A stretch of 64,000 bases of DNA, taken from NCBI GenBank assembly GCA_016297005.1, contig JAEDHK010000007.1, forward strand, positions 1 to 64,000, given 5' to 3'. How positions within the stretch are numbered: position 1 is the stretch's first letter; each line of letters starts with the position of its first letter. The position numbers and the translations under genes are program-made. This DNA comes from Clostridia bacterium. GTDB lineage: Bacteria; Bacillota; Clostridia; Christensenellales; DTU072. The notes beneath the pieces were generated by a model. That model saw only the letters and a list, made by a program, of their open reading frames with translations, had not been told where the DNA came from and did no database searches. Of the stretch, positions 16,033-24,655 are shown piece by piece.

Positions 16033-17823
16033 ATGATCAATAAATACTTTTGTAAAAAACCTTTGTGGAAATGCAGTCGGACGCTCAGCGACGTCGCGAT
16101 GGGACGTCAACCTGCCGAAACGGTCATTCTGGGCGCTACGCTCGTTAACGTTTGCACTCACGAACTGCAAAAAAATACCGACCTTGCCATCGCTTGCGGG
16201 CGGATCGCTATGGTCGGCGAATGTAAACATTGTATCGGTCCGGAAACAACGGTAATACGCGCCGAAGGAAAGTATCTTGCGCCGGCCTTTATGGACGGAC
16301 ACATTCATATAGAGTCGTCGATGCTCACTGCCGGAGAGTACGCAAAGGCCGTCGTATGTCACGGCACGAGCGGTATCTTCATGGACCCGCACGAGATCTG
16401 TAACGTACTCGGACTCGACGGCGTAAAGTACATGTTGGAAGACGCCGCGCGAACCCCCCTCAAAACCATGCTGACCACTCCGTCCTGCGTCCCGGCAGTG
16501 CCCGGTTTCGAGGACACCGGCTCGGAGATCGGTCCGAGCGACGTAGCCGAAACGATGAACTGGCAAGAGTGCGTCGGTCTTGGCGAAATGATGAACTTTC
16601 CCGGTATCATCAGCGGAGACGAGCGTGCGCACGCCATCGTCGGAGAGACACTGAAAGCAGGCAAGACGGTAACGGGACACTACTCGGTACCGGAGACTGA
16701 TCGCGGATTAAACGCCTATATCGCCGCCGGCATACGTTGCTGTCACGAATCCACCCGAGCAGAAGACGCTCTTGCAAAAATGCGGCTCGGCATGTACGCG
16801 CAACTGCGCGAAGGTTCGGCCTGGCATGATCTGAAAGAAGTCGGCAAAGCCGTACTGAATCACGAAGTCGACTCCCGGTTTGCATGTCTTGTTTCCGACG
16901 ATACGCACCCGCATACGCTGATCGAAAAAGGTCACCTCGACCACATCGTTCGTCGTGCGATAGAAGAAGGGTTCGACCCGATTACTGCAATACAGATGGT
17001 TACCATCAACACCGCCCAATGCTATCAACTCGATCACGAAATGGGCTCCGTCACACCATCAAAGTGCGCCGACCTCGTCCTTATCGACGACCTCAATAGT
17101 TGTCACGTCGTTTCCGTATGGATAGACGGAGAAAAGGTTGCCGAAGATGGGAAATTGATTGCCGATATCGCCGATTATAGGTATCCGGACAGCGCAACGC
17201 ATTCGGTACATACGACGCTGAAAAAGCCCTCCGACTTTGAAATAAAAACGGACAAAAAAACCGTAAGGGCGCGCATTATAGAAGTAACGCCGGCCAGGAC
17301 GAGCACCACCGAGCGCTTTGCCGATATGCCCGTTGCCGATGGAAAAGTCCTTTTACCGGAAGGCGAAGATATTCTGAAAGCATTCGTCTTCGAACGTCAC
17401 AAAAACACCGGAAAAAGCGGCTATGGATTTATCAAAGGCTTTGGGATCAAAAACGGCGCTCTGGCGCAAACAGTCGCTCACGACGCACACAACCTGCTTG
17501 TCGTAGGAACGGATGAGAACGATATGGCCATCGCCGCCAATACCCTCATCAAACAGGGCGGCGGTCTGGTCTCCGTACGAAATGGAGAGATATTAGGTAA
17601 CGTTGCGCTGCCCATTGCCGGTCTTATGAGCGACAGGCCGCTCGTCGAGACAAGTAAGCAAGTGGAGAAGCTGGAAGAAGCCTGGAAAAAGATGGGTTGC
17701 GTCCTGCCCTCGCCCTTTATGACCATGTCCATTATTCCCCTCGCCTGTCTGCCCGAGCTTAGGTTGACCGACCGTGGCATTGTGGACTGTCGTACTTTTT
17801 CCTTCGTTCCGCCCATCCTGTAA
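16033..17823 (+). CDS. ade: Adenine deaminase
   Basis: A 596-residue amidohydrolase that turns adenine into hypoxanthine plus ammonia in purine salvage. The metal site begins FMDGHIHIESSML (about 95), then GTSGIFMDPHEICNV. The central GEMMNFPGII (about 185), GHYS and SDDTHPH motifs are all typical of bacterial Ade. The C-terminal domain has the family pattern RHKNTGKSGYGFIKGFGIKNGALAQTVAHDAHN. Length is normal. The ATG at 16033 fits the family but is 26 bases after the best GGAGG; an upstream in-frame TTG at 16000 is possible but overlaps that GGAGG. A small hairpin (17862-17875) follows the gene and may help end transcription. Confidence 0.9.
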   Translation: MINKYFCKKPLWKCSRTLSDVAMGRQPAETVILGATLVNVCTHELQKNTDLAIACGRIAMVGECKHCIGPETTVIRAEGKYLAPAFMDGHIHIESSMLTAGEYAKAVVCHGTSGIFMDPHEICNVLGLDGVKYMLEDAARTPLKTMLTTPSCVPAVPGFEDTGSEIGPSDVAETMNWQECVGLGEMMNFPGIISGDERAHAIVGETLKAGKTVTGHYSVPETDRGLNAYIAAGIRCCHESTRAEDALAKMRLGMYAQLREGSAWHDLKEVGKAVLNHEVDSRFACLVSDDTHPHTLIEKGHLDHIVRRAIEEGFDPITAIQMVTINTAQCYQLDHEMGSVTPSKCADLVLIDDLNSCHVVSVWIDGEKVAEDGKLIADIADYRYPDSATHSVHTTLKKPSDFEIKTDKKTVRARIIEVTPARTSTTERFADMPVADGKVLLPEGEDILKAFVFERHKNTGKSGYGFIKGFGIKNGALAQTVAHDAHNLLVVGTDENDMAIAANTLIKQGGGLVSVRNGEILGNVALPIAGLMSDRPLVETSKQVEKLEEAWKKMGCVLPSPFMTMSIIPLACLPELRLTDRGIVDCRTFSFVPPIL

Positions 17824-17896
17824 TACGAACCGTTTTAAAACCAGACGCAATATAAATTTCGCCGGACAATTCCGGAAAAAGCGTATACAAAAAAAA

Positions 17897-18748
17897 TTAT
17901 CCCAACAGTATCGCGTCCAGGGTGTACAAAAAGCCGAGCGCAAGAAGTTGACCGCCGAGGTAGATCCAAAGAGAATACCTTCCGGGCACCGAAAAAACAT
18001 AGTGCCAACTTCCGTCGAGCGACGGCATGAGCGACTTTCTTTTGGCGTATAACGGTTCGGAGAAGGCCGCGCCGAGAAAAAAGAAGGCGATGTATGGGAA
18101 CAGCGGAAAATAGTCGGCCGTCCACCAACTGTCTTCAAAGAAAAACAGTCCGCGAAAATCGTTATTGTATTCGATGGCCTTGCCGGAACCGAAGGCGTCG
18201 TACAGGCGCACGTTATAGTAGTGCTGGATCAAGAAAAACGCTACGGATAAAGCCAGTAATATCCCCGCTCTAAGCCACTTTTTCAACGCGGGCGAAACGG
18301 CTCTCTTTTTTTCAATCGCTTTGAAAATGAGAGTGTACGCCAAATCGAATACCGCGTACGCCAACGTGATTACCGCCAGACAATGCAACACTCCGAACAA
18401 TATAAAACAATCGAAACCAAATATTTCCTGTACGAAATAAGTGACGACGCTGAGCGCCGCCGACACGACGAAAAGTCGCGCTCCGCGAATCAGATTGTTA
18501 TGCGAAAAAGCGGTGCATATCCCGGATATACAGAAAAAAAGAAACAAAAAAGCGGGACGCCAAAAAAAACGCGTTTCGCCGTTCATATAGGCCTGTCCGA
18601 ACTCCGACATAGCCGCCAATACGGGTTTTCCGCTATGACTCCATGAAGAAAAAACATACGCGAGATCGTACATCGCATGATCGAAAGTGACCATCACTAT
18701 GGCGAACCCGCGTAAAAAATCCAGCTCCCAAATACGACTTTTTTTCAT
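17897..18748 (-). CDS. DUF1624 (heparan-alpha-glucosaminide acetyltransferase-like) membrane protein
   Basis: A 283-residue polytopic membrane protein. The N-terminus RIWELDFLRGFAIVMVTFDHAMYDL is the hallmark of DUF1624/HGSNAT-type acyltransferases, in which the His in the first membrane segment region is catalytic in the animal enzyme. About seven hydrophobic segments follow. The bacterial role is unknown; transfer of an acetyl group across the membrane to a glycan is the usual guess. The gene starts 3 bases after the stop of the membrane protein gene upstream and ends the serS unit. Confidence 0.75.
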   Translation of the reverse strand: MKKSRIWELDFLRGFAIVMVTFDHAMYDLAYVFSSWSHSGKPVLAAMSEFGQAYMNGETRFFWRPAFLFLFFCISGICTAFSHNNLIRGARLFVVSAALSVVTYFVQEIFGFDCFILFGVLHCLAVITLAYAVFDLAYTLIFKAIEKKRAVSPALKKWLRAGILLALSVAFFLIQHYYNVRLYDAFGSGKAIEYNNDFRGLFFFEDSWWTADYFPLFPYIAFFFLGAAFSEPLYAKRKSLMPSLDGSWHYVFSVPGRYSLWIYLGGQLLALGFLYTLDAILLG

Positions 18749-18751
18749 GCG

Positions 18752-19378
18752 TTACTTATACTCGGTGCCGATAAAAAGCAGCTTATTGCCGTCCACGCGA
18801 TACAACTCGAAACGATCGTGATACTCGTGGACGAGAATATCCGGTTTCAGCACGCTGAAATAAATATCGGGTTTTTCGGAACCGCTCGTCGACTTTTCTC
18901 TTTCTTGCGTGGGGATCCAATCGAGAGACTGGGCGTCTTTATAGTCAGTCTCTTGTCGTTTAAGAGGAGCTTTCTCCTTCTTTTTCTCTTTATACAAAAG
19001 ACCTCTCTTTTTCTTCTCCTCGGTAAGCGGCGGTTGTAGCTCCTTAGTAACATTCGTTTCTTTTTCAGCGTCTTTTTTCTTCTTGCCGAGGGCTCTTTTC
19101 AGCGGATTGATCAATACGTTATAAGCGCTGATGATAACGACGATAACGATACAGACGATACCGCCGACGATATAGAAGGTGCTGAACGTGGAAAAGTCGA
19201 AAGGTTCAAATCCGAGCGTGTAGTGCAAGATCACCCCGAAAAGGGCATATAAAATGGGCACCCACAGTCCGAGCGTCACGATGACCTTTATGATTAATTT
19301 CAAAAGGCCGCCGAACGCCTTAAATAGCACTCTCAGGAAAGAATCCTTTTCGTCCCTTCCGCGATTCCGCTTCTTCAT
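18752..19378 (-). CDS. Two-TM protein with a long charged cytoplasmic tail, unknown function
   Basis: A 208-residue protein. A basic N-terminus (KKRNRGRDEKD) is followed by two hydrophobic segments (about 28-52 and 66-88), then a Lys/Glu-rich stretch (about 93-160) and a short C-terminal part that looks folded (DILVHEYHDRFELYRVDGNKLLFIGTEYK). I cannot assign a family. The start overlaps the serS stop by 4 bases (ATGA), so it is translated with serS. Confidence 0.6.
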   Translation of the reverse strand: MKKRNRGRDEKDSFLRVLFKAFGGLLKLIIKVIVTLGLWVPILYALFGVILHYTLGFEPFDFSTFSTFYIVGGIVCIVIVVIISAYNVLINPLKRALGKKKKDAEKETNVTKELQPPLTEEKKKRGLLYKEKKKEKAPLKRQETDYKDAQSLDWIPTQEREKSTSGSEKPDIYFSVLKPDILVHEYHDRFELYRVDGNKLLFIGTEYK

Positions 19379-20637
19379 CCTATCTTATCTACTCCCATAT
19401 ACGGACGAAGCACTTCGGGTATGGTAATCGTACCATCCGCATTCTGATAGTTTTCTAAAATAGCCGCGGTCGTTCTGCCTACGGCCAGACCGCTACCGTT
19501 GAGCGTGTGAACCAACTTGACCTTACCGTCCGTATCACGGAAGCGGATATTGGCGCGGCGCGCCTGGAAGTCGATGTAATTACTGCAAGAAGAGATCTCG
19601 ACGTATCTGTTATACGACGGCATCCAGACTTCGATATCGTACGTCTTGGACGAGCCGAACCCGACGTCGCCGGTGCAAAGGCAAACGACGCGATATGGAA
19701 GACGAAGTTTTTGCAAAATGAGTTCCGCTTCGTTTGTCAGACTCTCCAATTCGTCCCAACTTTGGTCGGGACGGGTAAACTTAACGAGTTCCACCTTGTT
19801 GAACTGATGCTGACGAATTACGCCGCGAGTATCTCTTCCTGCGCTACCGGCTTCTCCGCGAAAACAAGCGGTATAAGCGCAATAACGAATGGGCAGATCT
19901 TTAACGTTGAGGATCTCGTCGCGATGCAGGTTGGTAACCGGAACTTCCGCCGTGGGAACGAGATAATAATCCGTACCCTTGATAGCGTACATATCTTCTT
20001 CAAACTTCGGGAGCTGACCGGTACCGAACATGGAGTCGCGGTTGACCATAAAGGGCGGAAAGACCTCTTCATAGCCGTTAGCAGTGTGCGTGTCGAGCAT
20101 CAGGTTGACGATGGCTCTTTCCAGACGGGCGCCCAATCCGTGATAGACGTGGAAACGGGCTCCGGTAATCTTGGCGGCCTGTTTGGGATCGAGAATGCCG
20201 TACTTTTCGCCGATATCCCAATGAGCGAGGGGTTCGAAGTCAAACTTGGTCGGCTCCATAAACCGTCTTACTTCCACGTTGTCGTCCGAGTCCTTACCAT
20301 AGGGCAGACTATCGTCGACGAGGTTGGGAATAACGTACATCAGTTCGGTCAGGCGAGCTTCGATCTCGGCGCGTTCGGCGTCGAGTTTTTTGATCTCTTC
20401 GCCCTTTGCTTTCATTTCGGCGATAAGGTCGTCGCATGGTTGCTTATTGCGCTTCATTTGCGCAATGGATTCGCTTGCCTTGTTCTTTTCCGCTTTCAAG
20501 CTTTCGCACAGGCGGATATTTTTACGACGCGCGTCCGCAAGAGTGGCCACTTCGGAAATGTCGAGAGAACTGTTTCTCTTGGCAAGTTTTTCTTTGACAA
20601 GTTCGATATTGTCGCAGACGAATCTTAAATCTAACAT
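19375..20637 (-). CDS. serS: Seryl-tRNA synthetase
   Basis: A 420-residue class II aminoacyl-tRNA synthetase that charges tRNA-Ser and tRNA-Sec. The N-terminal coiled-coil arm (about 28-100, rich in Lys, Glu and Ala) grips the long variable arm of the tRNA. Class II motif 2 is seen at YTACFRGEAGSAGRDTRGVIRQHQF (about 255-280) and motif 3 at NGSGLAVGRTTAAILENYQ (about 380-398). GGAGG is 8 bases before the ATG. There is no T-box leader: the promoter lies only about 50 bases upstream. Confidence 0.97.
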   Translation of the reverse strand: MLDLRFVCDNIELVKEKLAKRNSSLDISEVATLADARRKNIRLCESLKAEKNKASESIAQMKRNKQPCDDLIAEMKAKGEEIKKLDAERAEIEARLTELMYVIPNLVDDSLPYGKDSDDNVEVRRFMEPTKFDFEPLAHWDIGEKYGILDPKQAAKITGARFHVYHGLGARLERAIVNLMLDTHTANGYEEVFPPFMVNRDSMFGTGQLPKFEEDMYAIKGTDYYLVPTAEVPVTNLHRDEILNVKDLPIRYCAYTACFRGEAGSAGRDTRGVIRQHQFNKVELVKFTRPDQSWDELESLTNEAELILQKLRLPYRVVCLCTGDVGFGSSKTYDIEVWMPSYNRYVEISSCSNYIDFQARRANIRFRDTDGKVKLVHTLNGSGLAVGRTTAAILENYQNADGTITIPEVLRPYMGVDKIG

Positions 20638-20686
20638 TTTTATGCCTCCGTAATATTCGCAAATATTTATGTCCGTTTATCTTATT

Positions 20687-20715
20687 ATTTTACTACAATA
20701 AAAACGATAAATCAA
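20687..20715 (-). promoter_or_regulatory. Promoter of the serS unit
   Basis: On the minus strand, TTGATT (20710-20715), 17 bases, TAAAAT (20687-20692). Confidence 0.65.
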
Positions 20716-20725
20716 TAATTTTCCG

Positions 20726-21160
20726 TTATTTTTCGACAAGAACGGTAATGGGACCGTCGCTGTAAACGGATAGTTCCATATGCTTGCCGAATCTTCCGCT
20801 CTCGGTCGGGACCAAAGCGGAAAGCTTTTTTAAAAAAAGTTCGTATAGCGGTCTGCTGATTTCCGCGCCTGCCGCCTGAGAAAAATCAGGACGCGTCCCG
20901 TGCTTACAATCGGCGTACAGGGTAAAGTTACTGACGCACAGGATCCCTCCGTTGATATCGACAAGGGATAAGTTCAGTTTCCCGTTCTCGTCGGGGAAAA
21001 TGCGACTCTTCACGATGCGTTTTGCAACCCAATCCACCGTTTGCTCGGTGTCGGACGCAGTAAAGCCGCACAATACGAGCAGTCCCTTATCGGTATGTCC
21101 GACCGCCTCGCCGTCGACAAAGACGGTGGCTTCTTTGACGCGTTGAACGACCGCTCTCAT
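20726..21160 (-). CDS. dtd: D-aminoacyl-tRNA deacylase
   Basis: A 144-residue protein that removes D-amino acids (and Gly from tRNA-Ala) mistakenly loaded on tRNA. The start MRAVVQRVKEATVFVDG is typical. The two active-site motifs appear as VSNFTLYAD (family SQFTL; here Asn replaces Gln) near residue 77 and SDGPITV (the Gly-cisPro motif) near 133. The ATG at 21160 overlaps the upstream stop by 4 bases (ATGA); a frame extended to 21220 would run into that gene. It is co-transcribed with the GDSL lipoprotein gene. Confidence 0.93.
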   Translation of the reverse strand: MRAVVQRVKEATVFVDGEAVGHTDKGLLVLCGFTASDTEQTVDWVAKRIVKSRIFPDENGKLNLSLVDINGGILCVSNFTLYADCKHGTRPDFSQAAGAEISRPLYELFLKKLSALVPTESGRFGKHMELSVYSDGPITVLVEK

Positions 21161-22914
21161 CTCAATTCTCCTTCGCAAACCAGATCGACGACGTCCACCG
21201 TCAGACGTACCGTATCCCATCCGGACGAAGGATGATTATAGGTAAAGCGCAGATAGCTTTCGCCTTTAAAAAACTCGTCTCCGATATAAATTGCGGTATA
21301 CGTCTCTCCCGTCAATTCGGACTTCTGTTCTACCGTGCGGTAAGTGCCTTTCCAAGAAATGCCCAGACCGTCCTCGATCAGATCAAGCGATCTGATAACC
21401 AAATGTCCGCTATCGCTCAATTCTTTGGCCGTCTCGCGTGCAAGCTGCGAGTCAAGATCGACACCTGTGACGGAAAAACCGATCGCACCGGAGATCAGAT
21501 CCAACGAGTCGATCAGATTGGTATAGTCGAAACCGGGGAACATATGTTGCAAAAAGTGTCCTTGCAAATAATTGATATCCAGATCAATCAGATCGTTCAG
21601 GTCTAACGGAAGACTGAATAGTCCCCAATCGATCGATCTTTGCAATACGCTTTTGATCCCGTCCACAACAACGTACTTCATCTCGAACGTACCGTCCGCC
21701 CGAAAAACTATATAGCTTTTTTGACGGGACATAATAGGAAGAGGCACGTTGTCGGCCAAAGACGACTTTGTCAGATCCAATCCGCCGATAGAAAGCGTGG
21801 TAATATCGAATTCTTTATCCTCGTCAAAATGATTGCCGACGGGCGTTACGTCCGCCGGTACGCGATAAGAGATGTCTTTGCCTTGGACTTCGTTAAAGTA
21901 CGAGAGCGTCACGTCTCCGAAAGTATCGCTTTCGTCGATCTTCTTTTTGACGGAACTTGTTGCGACGGATTTGGAATAAAGATAATCAAGTTGTTCTTTT
22001 TTGAGCGTTTTGTAATTATCCAAAGCGTCGGGCGCCGCAAGACCAAGTTCAGTCAGGAGTTTCTGATTGGCTTCGGCGATCAGGGCGTGGCCTTCGTTGG
22101 CCGGATGAATACCGTCCGGACAAAACAGTCTGTTCCAACGTTCGCGCGTGGAGCTGGCGTTATAGATGTCTTCAAAAGCGGCAGCGACGTCTACCAGATA
22201 ATACGGTTCGTACTCGAACTTGTTTTCGTTCTCTTTCAGGTATCTTTTGAACATATCGTTCAGCCTGCTGAGCGCGCCGCCGACCAGACGATGATAATCG
22301 TTGGGCGAATACGCCATCGCATTGAGGCGATATCTTGCGCGATCACCGATCAGAGGGCTGTCCTTGCCCACGGGATTATATTGCGTTTGTAAAATAATAA
22401 TGGCGTCCGGGTTCATCTCGCGGAGCTTGGTAATAATTTTATCAAGATTGTCATAAGCCGTCTCTATATATCTGTCGACGTCGGAATAGTCGTTTTCTCC
22501 CGCATGAATGATCATATCGTCCACGCTGTGTCCGAGCAGATCGTTTCCGCCGATAGAAATGTGAATAATGTCGGAATCGGAAATCAAAGACTTAACCATA
22601 TTAATGCCGTCGTCTTCTCTTTGAATAAAATCAAGCAGATCGGACGTCTGATCGCCGCTGATTGCACGATTATAGAACTTATATTCGTTGATATTGCCGA
22701 GAATGCCGTAATAACCGTATCTTTCGCGCTCGGTAAGGGGAGAGGGTCCGGCCATCGCTTCGGCAATGGAATCGCCCAAAAACAGTACCGTTTTTTGTCC
22801 GGAAGTGATAACGTGTTCTTTGCGGACCGGTTTCTTATTACAGCCCGTAAAAACCATACAAAGCAATATGACGGCTATCGCCACAGCGCTTAAAACAGCA
22901 ATCCTTTTTTTCAT
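21157..22914 (-). CDS. SGNH/GDSL hydrolase lipoprotein
   Basis: A 585-residue surface lipoprotein. The signal peptide ends in the lipobox VFTGC (Cys25). The SGNH esterase domain follows: block I LFLGDSIAEA (about 45-54) with the catalytic Ser, the Gly in ISGDQTSDLL, block III IGGNDLLG, and block V DGIHPANEGH (about 275) with Asp and His. All four key residues are present. Residues about 310-585 are a second region with no motif I know, beta-rich. It probably removes acyl groups from a glycan or lipid outside the cell. It heads a unit with dtd. Confidence 0.82.
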   Translation of the reverse strand: MKKRIAVLSAVAIAVILLCMVFTGCNKKPVRKEHVITSGQKTVLFLGDSIAEAMAGPSPLTERERYGYYGILGNINEYKFYNRAISGDQTSDLLDFIQREDDGINMVKSLISDSDIIHISIGGNDLLGHSVDDMIIHAGENDYSDVDRYIETAYDNLDKIITKLREMNPDAIIILQTQYNPVGKDSPLIGDRARYRLNAMAYSPNDYHRLVGGALSRLNDMFKRYLKENENKFEYEPYYLVDVAAAFEDIYNASSTRERWNRLFCPDGIHPANEGHALIAEANQKLLTELGLAAPDALDNYKTLKKEQLDYLYSKSVATSSVKKKIDESDTFGDVTLSYFNEVQGKDISYRVPADVTPVGNHFDEDKEFDITTLSIGGLDLTKSSLADNVPLPIMSRQKSYIVFRADGTFEMKYVVVDGIKSVLQRSIDWGLFSLPLDLNDLIDLDINYLQGHFLQHMFPGFDYTNLIDSLDLISGAIGFSVTGVDLDSQLARETAKELSDSGHLVIRSLDLIEDGLGISWKGTYRTVEQKSELTGETYTAIYIGDEFFKGESYLRFTYNHPSSGWDTVRLTVDVVDLVCEGELR

Positions 22915-22949
22915 AACAGACTCTCCTTATCTCTCTCGCTCCTGCACAT

Positions 22950-22978
22950 ATAATAACAAATTATTTTATTAAAGTAAA
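22950..22978 (-). promoter_or_regulatory. Promoter of the GDSL lipoprotein / dtd unit
   Basis: On the minus strand, TTTACT (22973-22978), 17 bases, TATTAT (22950-22955). AAGGAGA follows near the start codon. Confidence 0.6.
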
Positions 22979-23003
22979 CAAATAAGGCATATTTAAAAAA
23001 TGA

Positions 23004-23028
23004 AAAACGCCGATTTCCTCGGCGTTTT
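23004..23028 (-). terminator. Terminator after the esterase gene
   Basis: A 10-bp stem (23004-23013 with 23019-23028) and a 5-base loop, with a T-rich run after it on the minus strand. Confidence 0.85.
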
Positions 23029-23050
23029 CGTCCCTTACGTTTAAAAAATT

Positions 23051-23944
23051 CTATTTCATCCGTTCCTTAAAGAAAGCTATCATTTTTTCGATACAGTCCC
23101 GGCCTTTGACGGAAGAAGGCTGCAACACGCTGAATACGTGCGGAAGCTTTTGTTCCGCGCACCTGGGATAGTCGTACAGAACGTACGGAATGTCCTTATT
23201 CTTCAAAAGTTCGGCAAAACGCACGGTGGCTCCGCGGATAAAGTCCTCTTTGCTGGTAACGAGAAAACAGGGCGGCACCGTCTCCTTCCTGATCAATCCG
23301 GAAAGGTCAAGATCTTTGTAGTGAGACGCTTTTTTCTTGCTCCACGTGCCGAAGATGCCGGGGAAAAGAATCTTAATCATGACGCTCTTATCAAACTCGA
23401 GCATACCGCTGGTGAGCGCGACGGCGTTAAAGGAAAAACCGGGTTGAACGAGGCCGTAAGAGGCAGCCAGGTCGATATCGTTATTGACCAACGTTTCGTG
23501 GATGGCGAGCATGCCGCCGGCGCTGTCGCCGGTAATAAACACGTTCTTTTCGTCCCCGCCGTACTCTTCCAAATGGTCTTTGATCCACAACAAGGACTCG
23601 TTTACGTCTTCAAGGTGAGCCGGATAACGATATTCGGGCGACAACGAGTAGTCCATGGCAAAAACGATGAATCCATAAGACGCGAGGCGATAGCAATAAG
23701 GTCTGTTTCCGTATTTGGTCCCGCCCTGCAATCCGCCGCCGTGAACGTCGATAATCACGGGCAGAGACCCCTCTCTTTTTTCCGGGCGGATCACGTCGAT
23801 TACCTGCCACTTATTCCCGCCGGGGACGTAGGGGATGTTTTCGATCAGCTCGATCCCTTCGGGCAACACTTCTTTCGCCACTCTGTCAGCGTCGGATTTG
23901 TCGATCTTATCCCAAAACTTACGGTACAACTTGTCCAATAACAT
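23051..23944 (-). CDS. Alpha/beta-hydrolase esterase (HSL-like)
   Basis: A 297-residue cytoplasmic esterase or lipase. The oxyanion-hole motif is DVHGGGLQGG (about 66-75) and the nucleophile elbow is TGDSAGGML (about 140), both typical of the hormone-sensitive lipase family. The catalytic Asp and His are probably in TSKEDFIRG (about 230) and LPHVF (about 268). Substrate unknown; carboxyl esters of small acids or sugars are likely. The gene follows the preceding membrane protein gene by 9 bases. Confidence 0.85.
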   Translation of the reverse strand: MLLDKLYRKFWDKIDKSDADRVAKEVLPEGIELIENIPYVPGGNKWQVIDVIRPEKREGSLPVIIDVHGGGLQGGTKYGNRPYCYRLASYGFIVFAMDYSLSPEYRYPAHLEDVNESLLWIKDHLEEYGGDEKNVFITGDSAGGMLAIHETLVNNDIDLAASYGLVQPGFSFNAVALTSGMLEFDKSVMIKILFPGIFGTWSKKKASHYKDLDLSGLIRKETVPPCFLVTSKEDFIRGATVRFAELLKNKDIPYVLYDYPRCAEQKLPHVFSVLQPSSVKGRDCIEKMIAFFKERMK

Positions 23945-23953
23945 ACTTATCTC

Positions 23954-24544
23954 CTACATCTTATCGTTGTTATCCTTATCCGGTTCCAACGTTATCTTTT
24001 TCTTTTTCGGATAAATACGGAAGGTCTTTTTGATTTTGAAAGTATCCTGACTTTGAATCTTTTCATGCAATATATCGACCAATTTTTTTCTGTCCTCGTC
24101 GGACAGGGAGTCCGCTGTGATATAGTAAAAGACGGAGACTTGCGCATAGATATAGATGACGTCTTTTTTTATGGCAACTTTGTCTATTTTGTCGTAAAAA
24201 TGCGTCTCCTTGTATAATTGCTTGCCGTACTTGTCAATGGAAATTACCTCAATGGACTCTTCGCCGAACTTGATGACTTTTTTGACGATACCGAGCCGCT
24301 CGAAATCTACCTTAAACCCGGATACCGACGTCCAGACGAAGAGGATAAAGGCGATCCCGATAACGAGCAGACATACGCCGAACAGGATAAGGATAAAAAA
24401 GACCCCCGCCGTCAGATACAGTGCCAGTCCGATTCCGAGCAGAATAGACAGCAGAATGATCTCGCGCAAGCCGAAATACTTGCGCATATAGTACATACTG
24501 CAATTAAAATACGATTTCTTATCCGCGTTCATTTCTACGTTCAT
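23954..24544 (-). CDS. Two-TM protein with a cytoplasmic C-terminal domain, unknown function
   Basis: A 196-residue protein. Two adjoining hydrophobic segments (about 28-52 and 54-76) are followed by a domain of about 110 residues that looks like a PH-type or YcxB-like beta domain (FERLGIVKKVIKFGEESIEVISIDKYGKQLYKETHFYDKIDKVAIKKDVIYIY). The C-terminus is very basic. The ATG at 24544 has no ribosome-binding site, but its promoter -10 box ends 8 positions upstream, so the mRNA should be leaderless. It is co-transcribed with the esterase gene and divergent from tilS. Confidence 0.65.
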   Translation of the reverse strand: MNVEMNADKKSYFNCSMYYMRKYFGLREIILLSILLGIGLALYLTAGVFFILILFGVCLLVIGIAFILFVWTSVSGFKVDFERLGIVKKVIKFGEESIEVISIDKYGKQLYKETHFYDKIDKVAIKKDVIYIYAQVSVFYYITADSLSDEDRKKLVDILHEKIQSQDTFKIKKTFRIYPKKKKITLEPDKDNNDKM

Positions 24545-24551
24545 ACTGATT

Positions 24552-24580
24552 ATTATAAAACAAGAGACCTCTTTCGTCAA
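24552..24580 (-). promoter_or_regulatory. Promoter placed for a leaderless mRNA
   Basis: On the minus strand, TTGACG (24575-24580), 17 bases, perfect TATAAT (24552-24557). Seven bases separate the -10 box from the ATG at 24544. Confidence 0.75.
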
Positions 24581-24619
24581 TATGCAAAAGACGGAGTTTT
24601 GATTTACTACCTTTTTCTC

Positions 24620-24648
24620 TTGCGAAAAAGGCAAAAAACAGCTACAAT
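24620..24648 (+). promoter_or_regulatory. tilS promoter placed for a leaderless mRNA
   Basis: TTGCGA (24620-24625), 17 bases, TACAAT (24643-24648). Seven bases separate the -10 box from the tilS ATG at 24656, the same spacing as in the divergent gene. Confidence 0.65.
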
Positions 24649-24655
24649 AAAAGTC

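Noticed and set aside
19507..20628. A 373-codon plus-strand frame opposite serS
   Set aside because: It is the antisense shadow of serS, with no motif and no promoter.
20638..20725. T-box leader before serS
   Set aside because: The promoter is about 50 bases from the start, far too short for a T-box.
24218..24655. N-terminal extension of tilS to 24218
   Set aside because: It would cross the divergent membrane protein gene and both promoters, and TilS proteins begin near the PP-loop.
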